A DNA stretch of 5,415 nucleotides from an uncultured Collinsella sp. (GCA_902496375.1 CABVAS010000119.1:1-5415); one strand, 5' to 3'. Shown: positions 1-5,415, numbered from the stretch's first letter. Made by a program: numbers and translations. The notes: generated by a model not told the origin, from the letters alone.

Positions 1-370
1 ACACATCACTCAAGAACACCTCGAGCTCGTCGAGATTGCGCAAGAAACCCGAGCCCTTGCCCTTAGCGACAACCGTTCCCGAAGGGCAACCCAGGTTGAG
101 ATTGACCTCCCGATAGCCCATGTCGGCGAGCACCTGTGCCGCCCACACAAACTCGTCCGCGTTCTTGGACATGAGCTGGGGCACCACGTTGAGCCCTTGG
201 TTGTTAGCCGGATCGACTTCCTTAAACGCCTTGCCGCCAAAGCGGTTTCCCACCCGCGGCGGCGGCAAAAACGGCGTGTAATAGCAATCGAGCGCACCGA
301 AGCACTCCGCATGCACACGACGGAACACATGCCCGGTAATCCCCTCCATAGGGGCCAACGATAGAATCAT
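1..370 (-). CDS. tRNA-dihydrouridine synthase, N-terminal part (cut by left window edge)
   Basis: This enzyme family reduces specific uridines in tRNA to dihydrouridine with FMN and NADPH, in the cytoplasm. The visible 123 residues begin with the FMN-barrel signature LAPMEGIT (residues 5-12, family form APM-x-G-V/I-T). Further on come a PQLMSKN segment (64-70) and NLNLGCPSGTVVAKGKGSG (90-108), which carries the family's catalytic cysteine (Cys95 here) and the glycine-rich stretch that follows it. The rest of the barrel and the C-terminal tRNA-binding helical domain lie outside the window. There are two in-frame ATGs, at 376 and 370. The Shine-Dalgarno-like GAGGG (380-384 on this strand) is 3 nt from the first and 9 nt from the second, so I chose 370. 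The gene lies 45 bp downstream of the LysR gene on the same strand and may be read through from it. The subfamily (DusA, B or C) cannot be fixed from this fragment. Confidence 0.93.
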   Translation of the reverse strand, partial: MILSLAPMEGITGHVFRRVHAECFGALDCYYTPFLPPPRVGNRFGGKAFKEVDPANNQGLNVVPQLMSKNADEFVWAAQVLADMGYREVNLNLGCPSGTVVAKGKGSGFLRNLDELEVFLSDV

Positions 371-387
371 CAACATCTACCCTCAAA

Positions 388-422
388 TCAATGCAGCAAA
401 GGGACTGCCCCCTTGTCACATC
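388..422 (-). repeat. Degenerate copy of palindromic repeat between LysR and Dus genes
   Basis: Positions 388-421 match 4255-4288 at 29 of 34 bases in the same orientation, and all five differences are transitions. The arms (408-422 and 390-404) flank a 3-nt loop (405-407). As minus-strand RNA the stem has 9 Watson-Crick pairs, 5 G-U pairs and 1 A-C mismatch; as plus-strand RNA the G-U positions would become A-C mismatches. The last codon and stop of the LysR gene (416-421) lie inside it, and the Dus ribosome site starts a few bases beyond its other end. There is no U-tract, so it is not a textbook intrinsic terminator. Confidence 0.65.
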
Positions 423-1297
423 CTATTCAAACGGTTCAGAAACTCTTCGCAGGCGCGGGAACGCAGGCGATATTTTTTCCATACCAGATACGACGCAATG
501 GTAAGCGGCGGCTCAAATGGGACAAAACGCAAATCGCTGCCTTCATCTATCTGCAGCAAGCTTCCAATGCTAACCGCACACGCAACGCCCGAACGCACCA
601 GATGTGACGCGTTGCCGATCAGGTCGAAATGCCCCACGATGTTGAGTTCATCGACGCCAAGGACGCCACTCGACCACGTTTCTAGGTCCAGCGCTCGATT
701 CGAGGTGCGCGAACTCACCAGCAGCGGCATATTCGCCACGTCCGCAGGCGTCAGCACGTCCCGGCCGCCCCATGGACCGCTCGCAGCAACAACAGCACCG
801 ACTCGATCCGTCTCGGGCATACGAATCCATTCGTATTTCTCGACGTTAACGGGCTCCAGCAACAACGCAAAGTCGAGCAGGCCACGCTCCAGACGCTCCT
901 CCACCGCATCGGCGTTACCGGTATAGAGCTCAATCGTCACTCCGGGATAATTCCGATGCAGCTCTGCAAAGGCATCGAGCACCAGCCGCATCGATTTGGT
1001 TTCGCCGGCGCCAATGCGGATAACGCCCGTAATGCCGAGCTCCCGATCCGCCAACTCCAGCTCGGTCTGCTCCACCAGCAAGACAATCTCCTCGGCGCGT
1101 TGGCGCAGGCGCATGCCATCGCTCGTGAGCACGCACGATCGATTGGTGCGCTCGAACAGTTCCACGCCCAGCTCGCGCTCAAGATCAGCTATCTGGCGCG
1201 AGAGCGTGGGCTGCGTCACATGTAGCACGTTGGCAGCTTCGGTCATGTTTTCCTCGCGGGCCACAGCAAGAAAATAACGCAGTGTTCGCAGCTCCAT
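416..1297 (-). CDS. LysR-family transcriptional regulator
   Basis: This is a DNA-binding regulator of 293 residues, the usual LysR length. Residues 1-60 form the winged helix-turn-helix. The segment MELRTLRYFLAVAREENMTEA leads into the helix-turn-helix AANVLHVTQPTLSRQIADLE (21-40), followed by the wing LGVELFER. A linker helix (about 60-88) then leads to a periplasmic-binding-protein-like effector domain (about 90-290). The start is placed at the ATG at 1297 because AAGGGG lies 5 nt upstream and the protein then begins with the family's standard MELRxLRYF. An ATG 33 bp further upstream (1330) has no good ribosome site and would add an atypical 11-residue tail. The gene is divergent from the reductase operon across 150 bp, the classical arrangement for a LysR protein that represses itself and activates its neighbour. 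The final Met and stop codon fall within a palindromic repeat. The effector is unknown. Confidence 0.96.
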   Translation of the reverse strand: MELRTLRYFLAVAREENMTEAANVLHVTQPTLSRQIADLERELGVELFERTNRSCVLTSDGMRLRQRAEEIVLLVEQTELELADRELGITGVIRIGAGETKSMRLVLDAFAELHRNYPGVTIELYTGNADAVEERLERGLLDFALLLEPVNVEKYEWIRMPETDRVGAVVAASGPWGGRDVLTPADVANMPLLVSSRTSNRALDLETWSSGVLGVDELNIVGHFDLIGNASHLVRSGVACAVSIGSLLQIDEGSDLRFVPFEPPLTIASYLVWKKYRLRSRACEEFLNRLNRM

Positions 1298-1302
1298 ACT
1301 TG

Positions 1303-1308
1303 CCCCTT
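1303..1308 (-). promoter_or_regulatory. Ribosome binding site deciding the LysR start
   Basis: AAGGGG on the minus strand is spaced 5 nt from the ATG at 1297. It supports that start over the in-frame ATG at 1330, which lacks a comparable site. Confidence 0.7.
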
Positions 1309-1349
1309 CGTGCACAACGGGGAACCTCATTCGGTCCGTTTCATTCTAC

Positions 1350-1364
1350 ATACGTAATCCGTAT
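1350..1364. promoter_or_regulatory. LysR-type operator-like dyad, ATACG-N5-CGTAT
   Basis: This is a perfect 5-bp inverted repeat with a 5-nt spacer, which contains the LysR-family T-N11-A pattern (T1351, A1363). It lies in the AT-rich divergent region between the LysR gene and the first reductase gene. It is just upstream of a -10-like TAGAAT for the LysR gene (1343-1348, minus strand; no good -35), a position suited to autorepression. The dyad is seen directly; binding by the LysR protein is inferred. Confidence 0.5.
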
Positions 1365-1382
1365 ATCTAGCTAGTCGATATA
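1362..1382. promoter_or_regulatory. Second LysR-type dyad, TATATC-N9-GATATA
   Basis: Perfect 6-bp arms (1362-1367 and 1377-1382) enclose a 9-nt spacer holding the palindrome TAGCTA. The core matches ATC-N9-GAT (1365-1379), a form described for NodD-type LysR boxes, and also contains T-N11-A. Its centre is 15 bp from the centre of the neighbouring dyad and the two share three bases. Such paired sites fit a LysR recognition site plus an activation site next to the operon promoter. No convincing -35 or -10 for the operon could be fixed nearby, which would fit activator dependence. Confidence 0.5.
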
Positions 1383-1447
1383 AGCAATATACATTATCAA
1401 ATCTCGAAACTATCGTTACAGAAGAGAACCATCGAGAAAGGAAACGC

Positions 1448-2296
1448 ATGGAATACATCACGCTCAATAACGGCATCAAAATCCCCCAGCTAGGACTTGG
1501 CACGTATCTGCTTAAACCCGACGATGCCCAATCGTCGGTTACCTCCGCACTCGGCATGGGGTATGAGCTCATCGACACTGCCAATGCATACGTGAATGAG
1601 CGAGCAGTGGGTCGTGGCGTGCGCGAATCAGACTTGCCGCGCGAAAACGTGTATCTCGAAACCAAGCTCTGGCCCTATTTTTACAACAGCGACACCGCCG
1701 TCGACGAAACGCTCAAGCGTCTGAACACGCCTTACATCGACCTCATGATTCTGCACCAACCCGCAGGCGACTACTTGGCGGGCTATGAGAAGCTTGAGAT
1801 CGCGTACAAGGAAGGCAAGCTCCGCTCCATCGGAATCTCCAATTTCGACGAGTACGAAATCGTGAAGCTTCTCGCAAATTGCGAGATCGTTCCATCCCTT
1901 ATTCAGGTCGAGTGCCATCCGTATTTCCCGCAGACCGAACTGAAGAAGTTGCTCGCCCAGCACGACATTGCGTTGCAGGCGTGGTACCCGCTCGGCGGGC
2001 GCGGTAACAGCAGCATCATGGACGAGCCCGTCGTGCGAGACCTCGCTGTCAAGTATGGCAAAACGCCTGCTCAAATCATTATGCGCTGGCATATCCAAGA
2101 GGGAAATATCGTCATTCCAGGCTCCAAGAATCCGACGCACATCGCCGACAACATCGATGTCTTCGACTTCGAGCTCACAGATAGCGACATGACCGCCATG
2201 GCAACCCTCGATCGCGGGAAACGCTTCTATGAGCGCACGCCCGAGAAGCTTGCGCAATATGCCGCTTGGAAGCCCGACGTTGAGAACCAGAAATAG
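1448..2296 (+). CDS. Aldo/keto reductase, DkgA-like (2,5-diketo-D-gluconate reductase type)
   Basis: This is a soluble NADPH-dependent TIM-barrel oxidoreductase of 282 residues, typical for the family, that reduces aldehydes or ketones to alcohols. It opens with the signature LNNGIKIPQLGLGTY (6-20). The catalytic tetrad is complete: Asp43 and Tyr48 in LIDTANAY, Lys73 in ETKLW and His103 in LHQP. The second family signature is GKLRSIGISNF (123-133). The C-terminal NADPH segment IVIPGSKNPTHIADN (221-235) carries Lys227 where the phosphate-binding Lys/Arg is expected. The ATG has AAAGGA 5 nt upstream. It is the first gene of the plus-strand operon, divergent from the LysR gene, and its stop codon overlaps the ribosome site of the next gene. 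DkgA-type enzymes act on methylglyoxal, keto sugars and other small carbonyls; which substrate applies here is not shown. No broken residues were seen. Confidence 0.96.
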   Translation: MEYITLNNGIKIPQLGLGTYLLKPDDAQSSVTSALGMGYELIDTANAYVNERAVGRGVRESDLPRENVYLETKLWPYFYNSDTAVDETLKRLNTPYIDLMILHQPAGDYLAGYEKLEIAYKEGKLRSIGISNFDEYEIVKLLANCEIVPSLIQVECHPYFPQTELKKLLAQHDIALQAWYPLGGRGNSSIMDEPVVRDLAVKYGKTPAQIIMRWHIQEGNIVIPGSKNPTHIADNIDVFDFELTDSDMTAMATLDRGKRFYERTPEKLAQYAAWKPDVENQK

Positions 2297-2299
2297 GAG
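2295..2299 (+). promoter_or_regulatory. Ribosome binding site for the GTG-started second reductase
   Basis: AGGAG lies 4 nt upstream of GTG 2304 and overlaps the TAG stop (2294-2296) of the preceding gene, which points to translational coupling. No ATG suits the conserved N-terminus: upstream in-frame ATGs lie inside the previous gene. Confidence 0.7.
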
Positions 2300-2303
2300 C
2301 ATC

Positions 2304-3323
2304 GTGCAGTACACAACTCTCGGACGTTCCGGTATCAAAGTCTCTAAACTCTGCCTAGGAGGCATGAGCTTTGGCGAGCCCAGCCCCGACTTTCATCAGT
2401 GGACCATCGGACCCGACGACACACGCGCCGTCATCAAACGCGCGCTCGACACCGGAATCAACTTTATCGATACCGCGAACTGCTACAGCTTTGGCACGAG
2501 CGAAGAGTACATAGGCGCCGCCCTGCGCAATCTGGGCATCGCTCGCGAGAGAGTCGTGCTGGCCAGCAAGGTTCACTTCAACGAGGGCGGCCTTTCCGCC
2601 GACGCCATCAAACGCGAGATCGAAGGCTCGCTCAAGCGCTTGGGCACCGATTACCTAGACCTCTACATCATTCACCGCTTCGATTACGACGTCCCCATGG
2701 AAGAGACCATGGAGGCGCTCAACGACTTGGTACGCGAGGGCAAGGTTCGCGCGCTTGGCGCCAGCGCTATGTATGCTTACCAGCTGCACAACCTGCAGAT
2801 CGTCGCGCGCGACCACGGATGGGCGCCCTTTACGAGCATGCAGTGCCACTACAACCTGCTGTACCGAGAGGACGAGCGGGAGATGATTCCGGTGTGCCGC
2901 CAGTTTGACATGGCCCTTACGCCATACAGCCCCTTGGCGTCGGGACACCTCTGCCGCCCCACATGGGATAGCTCGAGCACACGTGGCACCACCGACACGA
3001 CCATGGCCAATAAGTATGACCATGACCGTGCCATCGACATGCCCATCGTTGAGCGAGTGGCCAAGGTTGCCGCCGATCACGACGCGCCAATGCCGCAGAT
3101 TGCGCTGGCGTGGCACTGGGCGCGTGGGGTCGAGGCACCCATCGTGGGTTGTTCCAAGCCCGAGCGAGTCGACGACGCCGTAGCTGCGCTCGACATAACG
3201 CTCTCCCCCGCCGAGATCGACTTCCTCGAGGAGCTTTATCAACCGCACGCACTCGTTGGTCCCAAGGCCCGTCCCGGCGAAAAGCCGCTTGCTGGCACTA
3301 CCAAAGTCAAAATCGCAAAGTGA
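2304..3323 (+). CDS. Aldo/keto reductase, YajO/Tas-like
   Basis: This 339-residue aldo/keto reductase is of a different branch from its upstream neighbour, longer and with the N-terminus QYTTLGRSGIKVSKLCLGGM. The tetrad is complete: Asp56 and Tyr61 in NFIDTANCYSFGTSEE, Lys89 in VLASKV and His124 in YIIHRFDY. Other segments, such as CHYNLLYREDEREMIPVC (181-198), PYSPLASG (207-214) and the cofactor-binding PIVGCSKPERVDDAV (279-293), resemble as I recall them E. coli YajO and fungal aryl-alcohol dehydrogenases. It probably reduces an aldehyde or ketone with NADPH in the cytoplasm; the substrate cannot be told. The start is GTG at 2304, because the conserved N-terminus begins there and AGGAG precedes it; an upstream ATG at 2229 would overlap the previous gene by 68 bp. 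It follows that gene by 7 bp and precedes the small ORF by 4 bp. Confidence 0.96.
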   Translation: MQYTTLGRSGIKVSKLCLGGMSFGEPSPDFHQWTIGPDDTRAVIKRALDTGINFIDTANCYSFGTSEEYIGAALRNLGIARERVVLASKVHFNEGGLSADAIKREIEGSLKRLGTDYLDLYIIHRFDYDVPMEETMEALNDLVREGKVRALGASAMYAYQLHNLQIVARDHGWAPFTSMQCHYNLLYREDEREMIPVCRQFDMALTPYSPLASGHLCRPTWDSSSTRGTTDTTMANKYDHDRAIDMPIVERVAKVAADHDAPMPQIALAWHWARGVEAPIVGCSKPERVDDAVAALDITLSPAEIDFLEELYQPHALVGPKARPGEKPLAGTTKVKIAK

Positions 3324-3327
3324 CGAC

Positions 3328-3567
3328 ATGGACGACAACATCATCGACGGCCTACACGACGCCGGCTGCAGCGAAGATCTCATCGAGCTATACAGCTCGG
3401 CCGCCAGCGACTGCGCGCGCATTTGTCTACTAAAACGTTATCGTCGCGAATTGCTCGACGATATCCACTCGGGACAGCAGAAACTCGAGCACCTTGACTA
3501 TCTCATCTACCGGCTACGCAACGCCTCAACCGAATGCAGGACAAACCGCACGGCATCGCGGTCATGA
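3328..3567 (+). CDS. Small uncharacterised helical protein, 79 residues
   Basis: I do not recognise a named family. The protein starts MDDNIIDGLHDAGCSEDLIELY, continues with a basic-acidic helix LLKRYRRELLDDIHSGQQKLEHLDYLIYRL (about 34-63) that looks amphipathic, and ends in a polar Arg/Thr/Ser tail (64-79). The helix resembles the C-terminal dimerisation helix of MerR regulators (pattern LL-x4-R-x-LL-x2-I-x4-x-L-x2-LDYLI-x-x-L), but no DNA-binding domain is present. There are no signal peptide and no membrane segments. Three cysteines (14, 28, 33) and a fourth in the tail (69) do not form an obvious metal motif. The ATG follows the reductase stop by 4 bp with only a weak AAAG ahead, so translation is probably coupled. 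Coding support comes from its tight operon position and from my recollection of similar small proteins beside reductase genes in Clostridia and Coriobacteria, which I cannot verify here. Confidence 0.75.
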   Translation: MDDNIIDGLHDAGCSEDLIELYSSAASDCARICLLKRYRRELLDDIHSGQQKLEHLDYLIYRLRNASTECRTNRTASRS

Positions 3568-3613
3568 GAAAGCGCCAAACGCACCTCAGCATAAGGCCCA
3601 AACCACAGCAACG

Positions 3614-3619
3614 AAAGGA
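3614..3619 (+). promoter_or_regulatory. Ribosome binding site deciding the flavodoxin TTG start
   Basis: AAAGGA lies 6 nt upstream of TTG 3626, exactly where the flavodoxin fold begins (AKTLVTYFSATGTT). No ATG in this frame lies closer than 3494, which is inside the preceding gene. Confidence 0.75.
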
Positions 3620-3625
3620 ACTCCA

Positions 3626-4099
3626 TTGGCTAAGACACTTGTGACATATTTCAGCGCAACGGGTACCACGAAGGACGTTGCATGTCGCCTGGCTCGTGTA
3701 GCGGACAGCGACCTGTTCGCCATTGTACCCGCCAATCCATACACAAGCGCCGACCTTGACTGGCGTGACAAACAGAGCCGCAGCACACTCGAGGCAGCCG
3801 ACCCCTCCTGCCGCCCCGTCATAACCTCCAGAGTCGAGCACATCGAAGACTACAACACCATCTTTTTGGGATTTCCCATCTGGTGGTACGTAGCTCCGGC
3901 GATTGTCAGCACATTCCTTGAGTCTTACGACCTGACGGGCAAAACAATCGTCCTGTTTGCCACCTCGGGCGGGAGCGGAATGGGCAAGACAGCGTCGATC
4001 CTTAGAGCAAGCGCTCCAGGCGCAAAGATCGTTGACGGCGGCGTCCTCAACAACGTAAGCGACACCGAACTCGAGAAGTTCGCGGCAAGATACCTCTAG
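3626..4099 (+). CDS. Flavodoxin (FMN-binding electron carrier)
   Basis: This is a 157-residue flavodoxin fold, the size of a single-domain flavodoxin of the Flavodoxin_4 type. The first strand, AKTLVTYFS, is followed by the FMN-phosphate loop SATGTT (10-15). A second segment, IFLGFPIWWYVAPAIVSTFL, has the aromatic WWY that usually stacks near the flavin. A third, KTIVLFATSGGSGMGKTAS, forms the other flavin loop. There is no signal peptide, so it acts in the cytoplasm. It may serve as a one- or two-electron carrier or as a small flavin reductase; flavodoxins of this type are often encoded with aldo/keto reductases. The start is TTG at 3626, supported by AAAGGA and by the fold boundary; the next in-frame ATG upstream overlaps the previous gene. 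It lies 58 bp after the small ORF and is the last gene of the operon. No terminator with a U-tract follows it directly. Confidence 0.93.
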   Translation: MAKTLVTYFSATGTTKDVACRLARVADSDLFAIVPANPYTSADLDWRDKQSRSTLEAADPSCRPVITSRVEHIEDYNTIFLGFPIWWYVAPAIVSTFLESYDLTGKTIVLFATSGGSGMGKTASILRASAPGAKIVDGGVLNNVSDTELEKFAARYL

Positions 4100-4201
4100 C
4101 GCGGCGCGTCGGAGGCCCAAGTCGACAATCCGCCCAAGACAGAAGCGGTCACCCGGCACCCACTACCCCTCCAGCCGTCCCTATGCAACGAAGGTGAATG
4201 G

Positions 4202-4230
4202 TTTTCCCGAAAAGTGAACGAGTGAAAAGT
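4202..4230. repeat. Short direct and inverted repeats in convergent intergenic region
   Basis: The region 4100-4256 has no supported gene. Within it TTTTC-CC-GAAAA (4202-4213) is a small perfect dyad, and GAAAAGT occurs twice 15 nt apart (4209-4215 and 4224-4230). The function is unknown and the motifs are short enough to be chance. Confidence 0.3.
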
Positions 4231-4256
4231 ATTAGACCTCGATTTACATGCCACTC

Positions 4257-4289
4257 AATGCGACAAAGGGACTGTCCCTTTGTCGCATT
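4257..4289. repeat. Perfect 15-bp stem palindrome between convergent genes
   Basis: The arms 4257-4271 and 4275-4289 are perfect inverted complements around a 3-nt loop (CTG on plus). The core reads GCGACAAAGGGA on one arm. The right arm touches the TAA stop (4288-4290) of the minus-strand permease. Neither side has a run of T after the stem, so it is not a canonical intrinsic terminator. It could still stop transcription or protect 3' ends for both the permease and the converging flavodoxin operon. A degenerate copy lies at 388-422, so it belongs to a dispersed repeat. Confidence 0.85.
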
Positions 4290-5415
4290 ATTCGGAGCGC
4301 AGGGCTTCGACGGGGTCCTTCTTGGATGCGCTGCGAGCAGGCAGCAGGCCGGCAACGACCGTCAACAGCACCGAAATCGCGATGAGTACCAGCGCATCCT
4401 GCACGGGCAGGCTCATCAGGTTGGGAACCTGTTTGACCGCAAGTGCCCAGGCATTGACCGGGAAACTCACGAGCACCACGACGACAATGGCAAAGACGCC
4501 GGCAATGAGGCCCTCGATAAAGGTCTCGGCGTTGAACACGTTTGCCACGTTACGCTTCGACGCGCCGATCGCACGCAGGATGCCAATCTCCTTTTTGCGC
4601 TCCAGCACGCTGATGTATGTGATGATGCCGATCATGATGGAGCTCACGACCAGGCTGATACTCACGAATGCGATGAGCACCAAGCTGATGGTGTTCACGA
4701 TGTCGGTCACCGAACCCATGATGATACCCATGTAGTCTGTGTACGAAATTGCCCGATCATCGTGGCCAGCGGCTTTGACCTGCTTGTTGTACGCATCGAT
4801 GTGATCGAGTACGCGCTCCTTGGCCTCAAAGTCGCGCGGGAAAATCTTAACCGAGATGGGATCGGCCTCGTCCGCATAGCCCAGTGTGACCAGATTGTTA
4901 TCATAGGTGAGCTTCGACGCCTTGGCATAGCTCATCATGAGCGAACTCAGGTCCTCGGCGTCCATGTTGAAATGGATGGCGCGGGCAAAGGCGCTCGCAT
5001 CCACACGCATAGCGCTCGCTAGGTTGGCAAAACTCGAAGACATCTGCGTCGCCATCTGGTCCATAAGCCCTGCCGCGCCCGCCTTGAGCTGGGATGATAC
5101 CGTCGACGCTATCTGCTCGCTGATTGCCTTCATCACCTGATCCATAGCCTGCTGCAGATACGGAGCCAGCTGCTTTTGCACATAGTCGCTCATCGCCTGC
5201 TGCAGACGCTCGGCCAGGGCATCGCCGCCGAGCGCTTTGAGCTGGGCCAGGATTTGCTGGGCTGTGTCATCATTCTCAAGATACGTCGAGAATGCGGCGG
5301 TGAGCTTTGACGCGTCCTTAAGATCTTCGGGCGACAGTGCCTTAAACTGATCAGACTGCAAAAAGCCCTCAAACAGTTGGTTGGCAAGTGTTCCCACCTG
5401 CTGCATTTGCTCGGG
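4288..5415 (-). CDS. FtsX/MacB-type ABC transporter permease, C-terminal part (cut by right window edge)
   Basis: The frame stays open to the right edge, so 375 C-terminal residues of a larger protein are visible. Counting from the edge, residues 1 to about 240 are an outer domain. Its first half is rich in Gln, Ala, Met and Leu and looks like long amphipathic helices (for example AERLQQAMSDYVQKQLAPYL); a more mixed globular part follows (about 165-225, with VTLGYADEADPISVKIFP). A membrane segment (about 242-269) leads into VLERKKEIGILRAIGASKRNV, the conserved FtsX cytoplasmic loop. Two more membrane segments follow (about 300-318 and 341-358), then the typical end LLPARSASKKDPVEALRSE. Such permeases work with an ABC ATPase in export, lipoprotein handling or mechanical signalling to wall enzymes. 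The ATPase partner, or an N-terminal ATPase fusion, would lie to the right. The cargo is unknown. The stop abuts a palindromic repeat. Confidence 0.93.
   Translation of the reverse strand, partial: PEQMQQVGTLANQLFEGFLQSDQFKALSPEDLKDASKLTAAFSTYLENDDTAQQILAQLKALGGDALAERLQQAMSDYVQKQLAPYLQQAMDQVMKAISEQIASTVSSQLKAGAAGLMDQMATQMSSSFANLASAMRVDASAFARAIHFNMDAEDLSSLMMSYAKASKLTYDNNLVTLGYADEADPISVKIFPRDFEAKERVLDHIDAYNKQVKAAGHDDRAISYTDYMGIIMGSVTDIVNTISLVLIAFVSISLVVSSIMIGIITYISVLERKKEIGILRAIGASKRNVANVFNAETFIEGLIAGVFAIVVVVLVSFPVNAWALAVKQVPNLMSLPVQDALVLIAISVLLTVVAGLLPARSASKKDPVEALRSE

Noticed and set aside
1298..1330. A LysR start at ATG 1330.
   Set aside because: It would add 11 residues before the family-typical MELRTLRYF and has no good ribosome site.
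1343..1400. Specific -35/-10 promoters for the LysR gene and the reductase operon.
   Set aside because: -10-like hexamers exist (TAGAAT at 1343-1348 minus; TATAAG at 1379-1384 and TACATT at 1390-1395 plus) but none has an acceptable -35 at 16-18 bp, so no promoter is asserted.
1628..2365. A 245-codon minus-strand open frame across the first reductase.
   Set aside because: It is the complement of a gene with an intact catalytic tetrad; the translated protein shows no recognisable motif and spans the junction of two plus-strand genes.
2655..3422. A 255-codon minus-strand open frame across the second reductase.
   Set aside because: Shadow of a well-supported plus-strand gene, with no motif or ribosome site of its own.
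3494..3625. A longer flavodoxin starting at ATG 3494.
   Set aside because: The added 44 residues overlap the small ORF, look like random polar sequence and precede the conserved first strand; TTG 3626 has a good ribosome site.
4257..4289. Calling the perfect palindrome a standard rho-independent terminator.
   Set aside because: The stem is strong, but neither strand has a T-run directly after it, so I list it as a palindromic repeat with possible 3'-end function.
4198..5022. A 274-codon plus-strand open frame rich in His, Asp and Arg.
   Set aside because: It lies antisense to the FtsX-type permease, whose conserved motifs are on the minus strand. The composition (HHDD, DHDG runs) is what the complement of a hydrophobic permease gene gives, and its start has no ribosome site.

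Overview
The window reads as ordinary chromosomal sequence from a GC-rich bacterium. The gene style (LysR regulator, aldo/keto reductases and flavodoxin in one locus, plus a permease with a long helical outer domain) suggests a gut Actinobacterium of the Coriobacteriia, such as Collinsella. That is an inference from gene content, base composition and recollection of related genomes; there is no rRNA here to settle it.

Left part, minus strand: the N-terminal 123 residues of a tRNA-dihydrouridine synthase run off the left edge. Upstream of it, also on the minus strand, is a LysR-type regulator (416-1297). The 45 bp between them hold a degenerate copy of a palindromic repeat.

Centre, plus strand: an AT-rich 150 bp divergent intergenic region with two adjacent LysR-type operator-like dyads separates the regulator from a tightly packed, probably co-transcribed set of four genes. 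These are a DkgA-like aldo/keto reductase (1448-2296), a second aldo/keto reductase of the YajO-like type (2304-3323, GTG start), a small uncharacterised 79-residue protein (3328-3567) and a short-chain flavodoxin (3626-4099, TTG start). The likely logic is LysR control of NADPH- and FMN-dependent reduction of carbonyl or other electrophilic compounds; the effector and substrates cannot be read from the sequence.

Right part: 188 bp of convergent intergenic DNA ends in a perfect 15-bp stem palindrome that abuts the stop codon of a minus-strand FtsX/MacB-type ABC transporter permease. Only the C-terminal 375 residues of that permease are inside the window.

The points most worth a second look are the two related palindromes, each lying at the 3' end of a minus-strand gene, with differences that mostly preserve an RNA stem as G-U pairs on that strand only; the small helical protein in the redox operon; and the paired operator dyads. 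I see no CRISPR array, RNA gene, insertion sequence or clearly new multi-gene system.
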